A stretch of 64,000 bases of DNA from Pomphorhynchus laevis (GCA_012934845.2 WNNJ02000680.1:1-64000); one strand, 5' to 3'. Shown: positions 45,630-56,975, counted from the stretch's first letter. Program-made: numbers and translations. Notes: generated by a model not told the origin, from the letters alone.

Positions 45630-46056
45630 GTTGGCCATGTACAAGCGCGCTTTATTCAAAGTCCCTCGTTATATATGATGTGACGTTTGAGGGATCGTGT
45701 ATGACAGCTGTTTACGTGTAGATACATAGGCAATGCTTCGGGTTTCCGATAAAACTTCATACTAAACGATTTATCTTTTTGAAACACCGTAAGGTCAAGA
45801 AAGTTGACTGCTACACCATGTTGAATAGTGAGCTGTTGAGGGGATACCTCATTAAACGCTGCCTGGAAGTTTATAAGTGTCTTGTCGTCTCCGAGTCACA
45901 CAAAGAAGATGTCGTCAATGTATCTTACAAAACACAAGGGATGTACTTCACTGTCTGCCAACCATAGCTTTTCTAACATACCCATGTATATGATCGCAAG
46001 TGTCGAAGCAAATAGTGTTCCCATGGATGTTCCTTCCTTTTGTAATAGATTAGTTG
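45630..46056 (-). pseudogene. PLE reverse transcriptase, C-terminal part
   Basis: The minus strand reads GTSMGTLFASTLAIIYMGML (motif B region), HPLCFVRYIDDIFFV (motif C, interrupted by a stop just after), VNFLDLTVF and FYRKPEALPMYLHVNSCHT, all typical of PLE RTs. The N-terminal half is missing at the junction with a LINE fragment. Confidence 0.8.
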
Positions 46057-47320
46057 GACGGGGGAAGCCAACCTAGGCAGAGCTAGGTGCGGGAAGGTCG
46101 ATCTTCCCACCACTAGCCCCATCCAGGGTCGGAACCCCCTGGGCAATATCTTCATTTCCCAGGTTTGAGGCGCTGCCTTTCTCCGTCAGTAGTTTTCCGA
46201 CTTATGGGGGAACTATCCGAGCTAAATCCCCTCTTTTCTTGGAATGTGGCATAGTAGGTTCTGGCGGCATCGTCTTGGAATTAGAAGATCCCTGAAAGGC
46301 CGGTAAGCCCAGCAAGGCCGATACCAGGGGCGCAATCATACTCTCCATTTGCGCTAAAATAAATCTTTTATTGGAATCGATAAGTTGTATTATGTCTTTA
46401 TCAGACATTCTATCAGACGATGAGGCCACAGCAGAAAAACCAATAGGAGGACTCGGAGTTTGTGAAGGATCATTGAAGGAACGCTGGTAAGTTTTAAAAT
46501 ACTTACAACACCTAGACAACGCCGGGTGTTCTCCGGAGCAATTACTGCAGACTGGGGGAGTCGTGCATTTCGTCCCTACTAGCAGACTATTGCAGGAGTC
46601 GGACCCGCACATACCGCATATTCTCTTGGATAAACAGGGTTTTCCCCAGTGCCCCTACTGGTGGCATACATTGCAATGGGGGTACGTCCAATTGTCTTGT
46701 TCGATTATTGAGAATCTTAGGTTGTACCCCAGGAAGGGGTTTGTTGCCGTTTTAGATAGTATAAGTGCCTGATCAATGTTCGCAGTGCCGAACGCAACTG
46801 GAATTTCCTCCCCAGACTTGGACTTGACGGTCCGTACAGATGAAAGTTTAAATGTCTTTTTTAGTGAACACAAATCCTTCTCCTCAAGCAGAGGGGGAAA
46901 TTCGAAATTTTCAGCGTAGCCTGGATAGGCTTCAATTGTATTGAACCCAAATGGGTTAGATTTTTAGAGAAATACGAGTCATATTCGTTTAACATATCAG
47001 AGTTTACAAAAGAAATATTGATGGTGGTCTCGTACATTCTTACTGAGTTAAAGATGACTCTATTACAGTACATTTTTACGAAATCTCTCAGAAAATAATT
47101 GAACATTTTTTTCTTTCTAGTGACATCGTGAATGATATTATAGCCAAATTTTGTAGTTTATGTATGGGGGAGTACCCCCGCATCTTTTGAAAAAATTGGT
47201 AGCAAATCACTTACCTTAACGTCTTTATTTATGTTAGAACATGACATTACCATACCTTTTTCAGCAAAATTCGCAGCAAAAACGCTATTGTTTGATAGCT
47301 TCGACGTTACTTGCACACTC
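46057..47320 (-). pseudogene. Jockey/R1-like LINE ORF1, inverted fragment
   Basis: Minus-strand coding from an ATG at 47320 (MSVQVTSKLSNNSVFAANFA), then FNYFLRDFVKMYCNRVIFNS (about 47105), PIQATLKISNFPL, EEIPVAFGTANIDQ, NPFLGYNLRFSIIEQDNWTY, and zinc knuckles C..C (46670 region), CGSDSCNSLLVGTKC and CSNCSGEHPALSRCC. Broken by frame changes. It ends close to the expected ORF1/ORF2 boundary (GCACCTAGCTCTGCCTAGG), as in copy 2 at 25880. ORF2 is absent. Confidence 0.8.
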
Positions 47321-48061
47321 ATTTCGTTTTTAAATAAATATTATAGATTTCCTTTCGTAATTTCCTTACGAGGATTGTACATCTGCATATGCAATCACGA
47401 CATTGAACAACATGTTTAGCATATACGGTTTTATTTCAAACTGTAACATCAGTCAAGCACCGTGTTTTTGATCACTCGAATTTCGGTTATTTTTAAGCCA
47501 TCGTATAAAAATCAATGGGCTACAATAGTCTTATAAAACAAATAAAAATATAATCATTGAACTGGATTAAAGAAGCTGTCCTCTTTCACCCGTTTATGTG
47601 AATGGTCTATATCACTTTTCTCTTAGCGGTGATTGTCAAGATTATTTTAAGATAGCAATATTGCCTTCATTCCACATCACTTAACAAAAAGTTTGTGAGA
47701 TAATATAACATACAATAAAATACACAAGCGTGGATACCAATCGAGTTAGCAGGTATTTTCATAATACAAAAGTTGAACACTACGTTTGGCAGTCCATAAA
47801 CAAAGTTTGAAAAATAAATAACATATATATTAAGTAGTCAATGGGACGTTCTAAAAAGTTTAGCTCAAAGAAGATGGAGTATGATGCTGATTCTTCCTTC
47901 ACCCGGCTGGAAAATTGATGCGACATGGATGATTGTGATGTTTGGACAGTACCGAAGGTTAAATCGTCCAGGATGTCCAAGTATCGGAGTGGCAAATTCA
48001 TCTGCAGCTTCTGCTGTGCCTTGACCCACCTTAAAGCATCTCACCCAGTGGTATATCTAGG
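47321..48061. other. Intergenic, nothing supported
   Basis: No gene or family recognised. A weak ORF (47925-48167) is explained partly by the hairpins that follow. Confidence 0.5.
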
Positions 48062-48095
48062 ATTATTAGAGTCATGGATAAAGGACTCTAATAAT
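48062..48095. repeat. Perfect 12-bp-arm hairpin
   Basis: ATTATTAGAGTC (48062-48073), a ten-base loop, and GACTCTAATAAT (48084-48095). It touches the next palindrome. Confidence 0.9.
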
Positions 48096-48147
48096 AATTG
48101 TCAAGGTTGCAATTTCCCCGTCCGGGGAAATTGCAACCTTGACAATT
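48096..48147. repeat. Perfect 25-bp-arm palindrome
   Basis: AATTGTCAAGGTTGCAATTT plus CCCCG (48096-48120) is followed, after TC, by the exact inverse (48123-48147). No mismatch in 25 pairs. Confidence 0.95.
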
Positions 48148-48386
48148 TCCCAGGACGCCGATCCTAGATCTGATGAACGTGGCCAAGATAGAGTTGTATT
48201 ACCTGTAGCAAGAAGAGATAATGCTTAAATTTCAACGAATTCGTGTACATCATACGTGTGCAACATCTTTAGTTACCCGGTGTTCGATCGGTCGAACTTG
48301 AGTAGGAAACCCCATACTTACGCAAGAATTTTCTCGCCACATATCCCAACCGCTTTGTTAGACAAAATGGCAACCCTGAGTATGTA

Positions 48387-48971
48387 TTGGGATATATCAC
48401 TATTGCAATTGGACCTTGTGTCAGTAGCACGATCTATCAAGGTCCATTTATCCTTCTTGGTGACTTCAATATTCCAAATATAACAGGGAATATCCTATTC
48501 GAATGTCATCAGGGTGGATGCCATTTGGACACCAAATTATGGAACTTTCTCGTTGATGATCTATCTCTTATACAACATGTAACTCAGGCAATCAGGTTTA
48601 TTGGACATAGTTCTTCCTTGCTAGATTTAGTTTTTAGTAAATCTCTACTCGATGTCCATAAAATTCAATATGATCCTCCCATAGGTCATAGTGACCATCT
48701 TGCCATTAGGTTTACTTCTAGTGACCTTGTCAATGTCTCTCCTGCCGAGACTAAACATCTGAAACGTAACTGGTACACAGTGGATATAGATTTATTATGT
48801 ACGCTCGCAATTAGAATGGGTCTTTACAATAGTGACATTACCCATGTCCGTGATTGGGATACGTTATCAGCTTCCCTCAAATATATCACAGACCGCATCG
48901 CTCCATTGAAACCCTTACAAAATCTCGCTAAACGCAAGCCTGCTTGGTTTGACGATGAGTTAGTGGGATGA
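48387..48971 (+). pseudogene. CR1 LINE AP endonuclease, C-terminal half
   Basis: GPFILLGDFNIPNI holds the GDFN motif, SLLDLVFSKSLLDV the DLVF strand, and IGHSDHLAIRF the SDH catalytic motif. The N-terminal endonuclease strands are missing. Confidence 0.8.
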
Positions 48972-49172
48972 CGGAATAAACTCTGTAAATCATCTTTAAA
49001 TAATCAGACACTTCGATTAGAATATCTACAGTATCGTCGTCGCTTCAACCACATGAAATTGTTAAAGATGCATAAGCATGAATCGAAAATCCTGGCATGA
49101 TATAAAGTTTCTTCCAAGCCGTTTTGGAGCTATGTAAATAAAAGTAAAAAAGTTATTCCATAAATTTACCTT

Positions 49173-50218
49173 TTGACCCATGACGGTAAGATTGCGAGAG
49201 ATCTTGACGAATTTATGAGTATGTTGGCAGATACCTTTGATCTTATTTGTACCACTTCAATTACAGACTTTCGTCCAGCGCAAATTTCCGAGACATTCGT
49301 CTCCCATATGTCATTAATTTCTCCAGCAGAGGTATCACGGGAATTGTGTAAATTATCTTGTTACACGTCGGCTGGGACGGACGACATTCATCCTTTTATT
49401 CTTCAAAAACTCCATGACCTACTAGCATTCCCATTATTAGATATGTTTAGCATGTCTCTATGTACATCATACATCCCTGATCAGTGGAAGCGATCTCACA
49501 TTACTCCTATATACAAAAAAGGGAACAGAGAAGACCCGTCCAATTATCGTCCTGTAAGTCTGACAAGCGTTGTATGTAAATGCCTTGAAAGGTTCGTGCA
49601 TAAATACATAACTTCTCATATGGATAGATTTAAACTTCTGCACCCTTCTCAACATGGATTTCGCACTGGTCGATCATGCCTCAGTAATTTAATTATTGCT
49701 CGTGAAAATTGGGCAGATGTAGTAGCGGATGGGTGTGGGGTCGATATAATTTTTATCGATTTTAGCCGGGCGTTTGACCGAGTACCACATGATCCTCTGC
49801 TAGTAGTTTTGGCTAAATACGGTATCGATCCCATGTAGTTCGTTGGATTAGTTCGTTCTTGAAGGGTCGGTCATATCAAGTAAGGCTAGGCAGTAGTGTT
49901 TCTTCACCACGTCATGTTTGTGCCGGAGTGCCTCAAGGTACTGTTCGCGGCCCTTTATTGTTCAACATTTTCCTTCCGGATATGTTATTAAGACTGAAAT
50001 GCAATATCCTAGCGTTTGCGAATGACCTCAAGTTATGGCGGTGCATTCAATCGTATCATGACTGTTTTCTGCTCCAGGAAGATTTAGACAATATTGTTAG
50101 GTGGAGTAATGAGACAGGACTGATGTTAAATATATCCAAGTGCTGCTACATGCACTTAGGACATAAGAAATTTCCTTTCGGGTATAAATTAAGTGTCGAG
50201 CCAATTACGCAGGTATAA
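49173..50218 (+). pseudogene. CR1 LINE reverse transcriptase
   Basis: Motifs in order: SAGTDDIHPFILQKL, KRSHITPIYKKGNREDPSNY, RPVSLTSVVCKCLERFV, HGFRTGRSCLSNLI, motif A FIDFSRAFDRVPHDPLL, then after a frame break motif B GVPQGTVRGPLLFNIFLPDM and motif C LAFANDLKLW, where FADD has become FAND and a catalytic Asp is lost. Confidence 0.85.
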
Positions 50219-50230
50219 TGCACAAGAGAT

Positions 50231-50825
50231 TTGGGAATACTTGTGCATAAGCCATTGAAGAGTCGCTCAAACACGGACAGAATCATCCAAACGAACAGGA
50301 AACTTAGCTATGTAGTCCGGACGTGTTTTTGTAACCCATCGGCTTCCTGTCTTAAAATAATATGCAATTCAATTATTCGTCCTATTATTGAATATTGTAT
50401 CCCTGCAGTATTTCCGTGTACACGTGGTGAGATGAATGAGCTTGAAAATGTCCTCCGTAGGTTGACGAGATCGTTCCATTCCCTCAGGAAATTGTCTTAT
50501 AAGGACCGCTTACGCAATATAGAAGTTCTTTCAGTATAGTGTCTTGATATTTTGTTTTAGGGATATGTTATTCGAACGTGACGGATCCCCGGTCGACTGT
50601 ATTCAACGAATCCAGCGAACTACTAACCGAGGTCAATATCTTACTGTTAGGACCCTGCATCACGGCAAATTCGGGAGACTATATCGCCTTTCTCGTCGAG
50701 CGGTGATGCTTTGGAACAAACTTCCAGAGAATATTGTCAATATATCAAATAGAGTGCGCTTCAAGAAAACGCTAATTACGTGGCTTTGCACAGATTCTAA
50801 TTTCAATATCCTGTATCCGGATTAA
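50231..50825 (+). pseudogene. CR1 LINE C-terminal region
   Basis: Encodes RPIIEYCIPAVFPCTRGEMN and later RRAVMLWNKLPENIVNISNR, a standard CR1 ending. Two frames. Confidence 0.75.
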
Positions 50826-50860
50826 GATTTTGTTGACATAAAATTAGTTTTACTGTGAGC

Positions 50861-51365
50861 AGACAAAACAGCTGCATGGCTATAGTCTTGCATGTTATAA
50901 TATAATAATCATCATATTATGCACATTTTATCTTCATGGCCATAATGATTACAATTTTAATACAGGTGAATAAAGATATGTACGATATATTTATACGATA
51001 CCTACTTATCAATATAAAAATTACCAAAATTTATATATCTACGATACCAATTTAATATATTCATGATACGAAGTTATTATTTTTATGTGATTGCGTTTTA
51101 TTTTCAATTTTAGCATTTTTAACGATAACATATCGGTTAGTCCCGATTTTGGACTCAAAAATAATAGCAATTAATAACAATAATCAAGAAATGACAACTA
51201 GAACGAAAGAGGAGTTACAATTAAAATGTCATAGACGATTTACATTTGTACAATAGTAAAGTGGCTATTCAATTTTGTGCTGCCACTGCAGCTATATAAA
51301 ACATATCGTTGTTTTATGGTTTATCGTATATAAAAACATCGAACACCACCATCACTTTCAAAATA
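50861..51365. other. AT-rich, 3' side of the PERK-like gene
   Basis: Holds the LINE tail remnant and the likely 3' untranslated region of the kinase gene. A minus-strand AATAAA lies near 51103-51108. Confidence 0.45.
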
Positions 51366-54300
51366 TTACAATGGCATGGTTTGTGACGAAGAGGTACATC
51401 GAGCCCTTCGCCATCCTGTAAAATCGAAACGCTGCTCATCCAAATATCGATAAGCTAATTCAATAAATGTCGTACAATCTAAGAGCTCTTTAGCGGTGGG
51501 ACGATCCAAAGGATTTCTTGACAGCATCCATTTTATAATCGTCCATTCCAATTGATGGGTATTTTCATAGTTTAGCAATGCAGTAATTTCTCTCCTACCG
51601 TATGATGAAGAAAATAAATGACTGTTTTTTGAATTTGTATTGTCGATCATATGTTTACGGATTTTTTGTGGATCTTTAGCGCAGCATAGATCTCGTAGAC
51701 ATTTCAGTGTCAGTACGCGTTCCATATTAGTAGAAAACGGATATAGTAATTCAAACAATATTATACCCAGAGAGTATATATCTATATATTGATTGATAGG
51801 AATCGAGGGACTTTTAAATTGCTCAGGACTAATGTATAATTCTGTGCCAACCACATGAACATTGTTGTTACCGCCATAATTGCTTGATGCTGCTTCATCT
51901 TTGGCAGAATGCTTACCTAATCCGTCAGGAAAATGTCGGGAACTCTTATGCTGTAGCTGACCATTATCACTTATACAGTTATCTAATCTAACCATAAGCC
52001 CGAAATCACTGATCTTTACAACACTACTATCATATCGGGAGAATAATATGTTTGACGGTTTCAGATCACGATGCACCAGATCAGATTCATGGATATGAAT
52101 AACGCCTTTACATATTTGTATGAAATACCAAACAGCATCAGAGAAAGGACGTTCATTGGTGTTGTGACTTTCAAGCCAATCCCTCAGTGTATCTGGTTGA
52201 CACAGTTCCATACAAAAGTAAAGATAACCTGGATTTTCTTTACTTAACTTTTGAGTTGGGTCATGATTACCTGCTTCCTTCGGTAAATAAGTAGTTCGCT
52301 CATTCGGTCGTTGATGTAAAATTCGACGATGATGACCGCAGCTACCACTATTGCTGCAGTCATGACCAATGTCGACGTAATCATCATTATTGCAAACATC
52401 ATAATCTTCTTTATCGCTGATGCTGGCTGTATTTAGCATTGACTTATTGTCGTCACTTCTTTTCAAATCCATCTCGTCAGTATTGATATTATTTTTAGCT
52501 GGCCGCAACTGTGAACAACGAGTAATGTTTTTTAGCTTTAAATTTTCCTCTTTTAACAGCATACTATTTTTAAAACTACTTTTAGAATACATCGACAACA
52601 TATTAATGGATGGGGAGGGAACGAATTTCGCACTACCAACACTACCATCGTGATCGTTGTCATCGGTATCTAGCACATCCTCATTAAGATTGTTATCACT
52701 GTCATTATCGCTACTACTACTGCTGCAGCTACTACCATTTATATTTTCGGATGACCACAAGTCAATTTCGTTTGATGCGTTACTCTTATTTGGCCACGCG
52801 GATACGCTTCCTCCACTGCCGACAGTATTGTTGTCGTCGAATATAATATCCAGGGAATTTTCTTGTGTGTCTCGAGAATAACATTTCTCATCTCTTCCTT
52901 TGTTGCTTGTGTTCACAGTGCGTCTAGTAGAACAATTCCTCACTGCTAGTTGATTCGTTTTCAAACAGTATTTTTCAGAAATAGACAAGCACGAGGAATT
53001 TCTGCCGCTACTTTGACGTGCTGTCACATCGCTGTGACTCATAACATCATAAGACGACCTTTGTGTCAGTTGATTACTCTCACGTACAGTGTTACTCTCC
53101 TGGCAACCATTAAAATCCTCATTACGATTCATATGCAAATTGATAAGCACTTTATCTCGTTCTCGTTGCCACTCACATGGTGGTACCTCAAACCAACCAC
53201 AATGATAGTAAACGACGTGTGGATGGTTTAGCTGTGCTAGGAAGCGCACTTCCTGTAAACTTCCGTACTGCAACCTATTGGTTAGCATTATCCGTTTCAC
53301 TGCAACAGGTCTATGGTCTAGACGGTTGATAGCCTCGAATACCACTCCGAAACCACCAATACCTAGACATCTTATATGGCGATATTCACTTTCGTAGCGT
53401 GAAGGAAAATCAATCCACAAATTGGTTACAAATTTCACGTAAATCCACCTTTGAAACTCTTTCTTCGTGGACACTCGACCGTCCCTGAAATTAACTTTCG
53501 CAAAGTGTTGAATGAATTCTATTTGACTTTCCGGTAAAGATCTGTTTGTCCAAATGTTAACCAGACAAATACCCAAAAAGTAAAGTAAACTTTCAAATTT
53601 ATAAATTAGAAATTCGTTTGTTTTAATTGCAGGCATTGCACTGCATAAGAATAAGGTCACTTCAGCTGATAGAATTGTTAGAAACGTTACTGCTAAACAT
53701 ATAATACTGCTAGTTACCATAATTATAGTATCGAGCATCGTAGATAGCGTCATGAAATTGGAGCAACTACCGTTATCGTCCCTACTATTCAGTGATTCTT
53801 TTTCTGAAGGTAGTAAGTTCGTGGTAGTGTTGCTGTTGTTGTCTTTGCCGAAATATAAGTCTAATTCACAGCATCTCGGCACAAGCAGAATACGTTGATT
53901 TGCATTTAGGATTGCTATAGCAGGATTGTGGAGAACAGCCAGAGCAATCGAATGTTGGCTACCGCCACCTCTATGACACTGCTGATGATGTTGATGCTGC
54001 TGCTGTACAAGATGTGCGTGATACAATTTCGTGAAAGGCATACATTCACTCATGATGTTACCTTGACTGCTAGCAAAATCATCATCGCTAACATCAGTGT
54101 TGCTATTGATGCTATCAGCAGCGATGATGACTTTGTTAGTACTGTAAGTCAACGAAGATTCACCAAAAACTCTGTGCTTTGCTCGACTAATCATTTGTAT
54201 CAAATCACTATCACTTATTAACATATAACTATGATCACAGCTACCATTTATGTTATCATCATTATCATTATTACTATTACTGGAAACTGTTCGATTATTA

Positions 54301-56465
54301 GCTAACATTTTACCAATATACAGAATTGGATTGTTCGTAGAATTGGCTGGATTGTCTTCATTACCATCGCCGCTGCAATAATTGTGATCTTCGCGATCGT
54401 TCGTTCCTTTATTGCTGTCATCCAGATCATTGTCACTAATAGTATATTTTTGTCTGTCGTTATTTTTGGCAGCATTGTATTTCGCCCGTACATCACTACT
54501 TATCTTTGAATCGATATTTTGGTATGCACAACTTTTGTTGATCTTCCTTCTGTTCAATTTGAGTTTGACAAAAATATTTTCAAAATCATTCGTGCAACTA
54601 CTTTGACTATTAACGAAGCAGCATTTATCAAAGTTGCTACATTTGTAGCTTGTTTTATTATTACTGTCAATATCGATGCCTTGAATTACTTCGTCAATAT
54701 TGTCATCTTCGACAAACTTATTATGGTCACTAGATTTATGATCAACGTCATCCTCATCAATATCACAATTTGATGAAACGTAATTTCGGTTAACCCTTGT
54801 TATATGTTTTTGATACCCGTTACTATACACGTTTTTCAAAGAACTACTTGACATTTTTAGGATATCAAGTTCTTCAACACATACCACACTGTCGTCATTG
54901 TCGTTTCTTGTGAATGCCGGTGATGAACTATCTTTTAATATGGTAAACCAAGCACGGATGATTGAATTGCAGAATTTAATACATTGTTGTCCTTCACTCC
55001 TGGTGTCATTCGTGGACTCTTCAGAGTTCGAATTTGGCAGTTGTGTTTGTGGCAATATTGGTGCTGAAAATGTTGTCGATCCATCTGTTTTCACACATAT
55101 GGATCCTTCGGCAACAGAAACACTTATCATACTCATAAGTTTATCTAGCGTAAGTGTTGTGGATTGCTTATCTTTTCTTTTTGTGCTTTCTGCCGTAATA
55201 GTAGACTTTTGTCGATAATTGTAGGGATCATCCACCGATGCAACTGTTTCAGCATACTTTGTAAAATCACGCTTACAACCGTTAGCTGTGCTTTTACAGC
55301 TAATATCCACGGTCTTAAACTTCCATTTATCTTCACATGCGTTGATATCCACTGATTTAATTTTTCTACTAACTAGCTTGAATACTATTGAGCTTGGTTT
55401 ATCCTGTATTCGTGAAATATCAGCATGTTTAGTATTCCCATTATATTGTCTCAATTGATGACACGATGATGCATTTTCATCAGCACCGCACTTGGATTCT
55501 TGTGATAATCCCAAATTTTGCTGTTTTCTGTCACCATTATCTTCATACTCACCAAACACAACATCTGATTTCACATAATCAGCTGAGTTGTGGTTATCTT
55601 CTCTATTAGGATACATCTGATTCGATCTAAATAAAATTTTCCCATTCGTAACATCTACTTTCACGATCTCGGTTATTTTGTTTCCAACCACAGTTGAATT
55701 TTCGGAGAATCGAAAACTAGAATCGAGTAGATAGTCAGTCGTGAATGGCATTGCGTGAATTTCAGATCCTTGCAACGTAAACAACCCTCCTTGAAGTGAC
55801 GGAATTAATGTTACAGGCTCACCTTTAAAATAAAACGTAGATGAATTCATGTCTGCCTCGAAAACATGTTCATCAATTAATTTGATTTTCCATTGTTGTT
55901 TTAGTTTAATATTATTTGTTTTAAAATTATCAATAGTTATCGTAATACCAAACAGGTGTCCATCGAAAGTGGTTACCAGAAGAAGCAATGTATCATGGTC
56001 ATCATACTGCCCATTTGCTTTACTTTGAGAAAATTCACGAGGACAATATCGATAATTGTCGTTGCATCGAGGATTGCCATGATTAGGATCATTATTTTGT
56101 GAGGCATCAACGTTATTGTAGTATTGGCTACTGTGATCATCACGGCTGCTTCTGTCTTTCGCTCTATGATCAATTTTTATATTAGAGTTGCCATCTATTT
56201 GTTGATAATCCATACGGCATTGGCGATGCCAATGCTTGTTTTCAATGCTGTCATTAGTAGTTGATGGTCGGTCATTGTGACACTTAAAATACGATGGTGC
56301 TTTATTGTCAATTAAATCGCAATCGTGAACATCGTAATCGTAATTATCATCATCATGAATAATCGTATCATTGCAAACACAAAGGATGGTAGCAGTTTGA
56401 AATATCACTGAAATTTGTAGAATCACTAGTGCAACATGAAGGCGACCGCGAATAGTTATACGCAT
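51366..56465 (-). CDS. EIF2AK3: PERK-like eIF2-alpha kinase, single exon
   Basis: 1699 residues, uninterrupted. A hydrophobic N-terminus (about 9-31) suggests a signal peptide. The ER-luminal sensor is recognisable around residues 165-285 (TFDGHLFGI, IPSLQGGLFTL, MPFTTDYLLDSSFRFSEN, GKILF). A transmembrane segment lies near 905-940. The kinase domain begins near 1025: GIGGFGVVF (about 1035), VAVKRIML with Lys 1057, a roughly 300-residue acidic/Ser/Asn insert (about 1105-1405), LYFCMELC, VHRDLKPSN with Asp about 1467, SDFG with Asp about 1487, VGTELYISPEQ, DIYSLGIILFEL. PERK senses ER stress through its luminal domain and phosphorylates eIF2-alpha to slow translation. Family members are about 1000-1100 residues; Asn/Asp/Ser-rich expansions explain the excess. 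The ATG at 56465 precedes the signal peptide. All catalytic residues are present. No intron is needed, which is odd for this gene. Confidence 0.93.
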   Translation of the reverse strand: MRITIRGRLHVALVILQISVIFQTATILCVCNDTIIHDDDNYDYDVHDCDLIDNKAPSYFKCHNDRPSTTNDSIENKHWHRQCRMDYQQIDGNSNIKIDHRAKDRSSRDDHSSQYYNNVDASQNNDPNHGNPRCNDNYRYCPREFSQSKANGQYDDHDTLLLLVTTFDGHLFGITITIDNFKTNNIKLKQQWKIKLIDEHVFEADMNSSTFYFKGEPVTLIPSLQGGLFTLQGSEIHAMPFTTDYLLDSSFRFSENSTVVGNKITEIVKVDVTNGKILFRSNQMYPNREDNHNSADYVKSDVVFGEYEDNGDRKQQNLGLSQESKCGADENASSCHQLRQYNGNTKHADISRIQDKPSSIVFKLVSRKIKSVDINACEDKWKFKTVDISCKSTANGCKRDFTKYAETVASVDDPYNYRQKSTITAESTKRKDKQSTTLTLDKLMSMISVSVAEGSICVKTDGSTTFSAPILPQTQLPNSNSEESTNDTRSEGQQCIKFCNSIIRAWFTILKDSSSPAFTRNDNDDSVVCVEELDILKMSSSSLKNVYSNGYQKHITRVNRNYVSSNCDIDEDDVDHKSSDHNKFVEDDNIDEVIQGIDIDSNNKTSYKCSNFDKCCFVNSQSSCTNDFENIFVKLKLNRRKINKSCAYQNIDSKISSDVRAKYNAAKNNDRQKYTISDNDLDDSNKGTNDREDHNYCSGDGNEDNPANSTNNPILYIGKMLANNRTVSSNSNNDNDDNINGSCDHSYMLISDSDLIQMISRAKHRVFGESSLTYSTNKVIIAADSINSNTDVSDDDFASSQGNIMSECMPFTKLYHAHLVQQQHQHHQQCHRGGGSQHSIALAVLHNPAIAILNANQRILLVPRCCELDLYFGKDNNSNTTTNLLPSEKESLNSRDDNGSCSNFMTLSTMLDTIIMVTSSIICLAVTFLTILSAEVTLFLCSAMPAIKTNEFLIYKFESLLYFLGICLVNIWTNRSLPESQIEFIQHFAKVNFRDGRVSTKKEFQRWIYVKFVTNLWIDFPSRYESEYRHIRCLGIGGFGVVFEAINRLDHRPVAVKRIMLTNRLQYGSLQEVRFLAQLNHPHVVYYHCGWFEVPPCEWQRERDKVLINLHMNRNEDFNGCQESNTVRESNQLTQRSSYDVMSHSDVTARQSSGRNSSCLSISEKYCLKTNQLAVRNCSTRRTVNTSNKGRDEKCYSRDTQENSLDIIFDDNNTVGSGGSVSAWPNKSNASNEIDLWSSENINGSSCSSSSSDNDSDNNLNEDVLDTDDNDHDGSVGSAKFVPSPSINMLSMYSKSSFKNSMLLKEENLKLKNITRCSQLRPAKNNINTDEMDLKRSDDNKSMLNTASISDKEDYDVCNNDDYVDIGHDCSNSGSCGHHRRILHQRPNERTTYLPKEAGNHDPTQKLSKENPGYLYFCMELCQPDTLRDWLESHNTNERPFSDAVWYFIQICKGVIHIHESDLVHRDLKPSNILFSRYDSSVVKISDFGLMVRLDNCISDNGQLQHKSSRHFPDGLGKHSAKDEAASSNYGGNNNVHVVGTELYISPEQFKSPSIPINQYIDIYSLGIILFELLYPFSTNMERVLTLKCLRDLCCAKDPQKIRKHMIDNTNSKNSHLFSSSYGRREITALLNYENTHQLEWTIIKWMLSRNPLDRPTAKELLDCTTFIELAYRYLDEQRFDFTGWRRARCTSSSQTMPL

Positions 56466-56959
56466 AGTCTACCCTATACGAAAATGGAATTCATTCGTAT
56501 TTCTAATAAAAGCAAACAGCATAATTAATCATTTATTAAATACAAATTAATTTTTTAATTAATTATTATTAAAAAGTTAATAATAATTAATTTGATTATT
56601 CCACTATTCTCAAAGTAAATTAATAAACAGTAGCAAAACATGTATGTTACACAGGTGTACAAATGACAATAGTATGAGTAAATCGCATAATTTTATTAAT
56701 TTTCAGTAAAAATGCCTTTACTAATATCCGTTCAACAAAAATAAAGAGCAGTAATCTTAACACCCTAAAGCTATTTTACAGAAAACCTTTTTATGAATCC
56801 ATGTATTGTTTTCAACAATTGATGAAAATCACTAAGTGCGGAATTATGAAGCTGGATCATTTATTTTCTTAAACAAAATTAATACTTGTGGGAAAATTTC
56901 GCTAGCTTCTGCTATTAGTAAAAGCAAAAGTTTTCGCTAGCTTCTGCTATTATCATCAG
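56466..56959. other. AT-rich upstream region of the PERK-like gene
   Basis: Likely promoter side of the kinase gene, but no clear element is seen. A 21-base direct repeat, TTTCGCTAGCTTCTGCTATTA, occurs at about 56897 and 56934. Confidence 0.45.
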
Positions 56960-56975
56960 AAAAACAAAGCACAAT

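Larger units (their letters stand above)
44094..46056 (-). mobile_element. Penelope-like element with C-terminal GIY-YIG, plus tandem 462-bp repeats
   Basis: Minus-strand RT coding (about 46056-45630) and nuclease coding (45624-45013) are followed by two tandem repeats (44556-44851 partial, 44094-44555 complete). Partial tandem repeats at element ends are typical of PLEs. The 5' side is cut by a LINE ORF1 fragment at about 46057. The RT-nuclease order is the common PLE one, unlike the Naiad-like copies at 1.7-9.4 kb. Confidence 0.75.
48230..50860 (+). mobile_element. CR1-type LINE, 5' truncated and broken
   Basis: Endonuclease part (48387-48971), RT (49173-50218) and C-terminal tail (50231-50825), followed by an AT-rich 3' end whose limit is unclear (50860-51000). 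Style matches the CR1 clade common in flatworms and other invertebrates. Several frame breaks; inactive. Confidence 0.8.

Noticed and set aside
47925-48167. 80-codon ORF with several Cys residues, possible LINE ORF1
   Set aside because: Its second half is translated from the palindrome, and no zinc-knuckle spacing is present.
52420-55355. Several plus-strand ORFs of 60-106 codons opposite the kinase gene
   Set aside because: They are antisense shadows of the Asn/Asp/Ser-rich PERK-like coding sequence.
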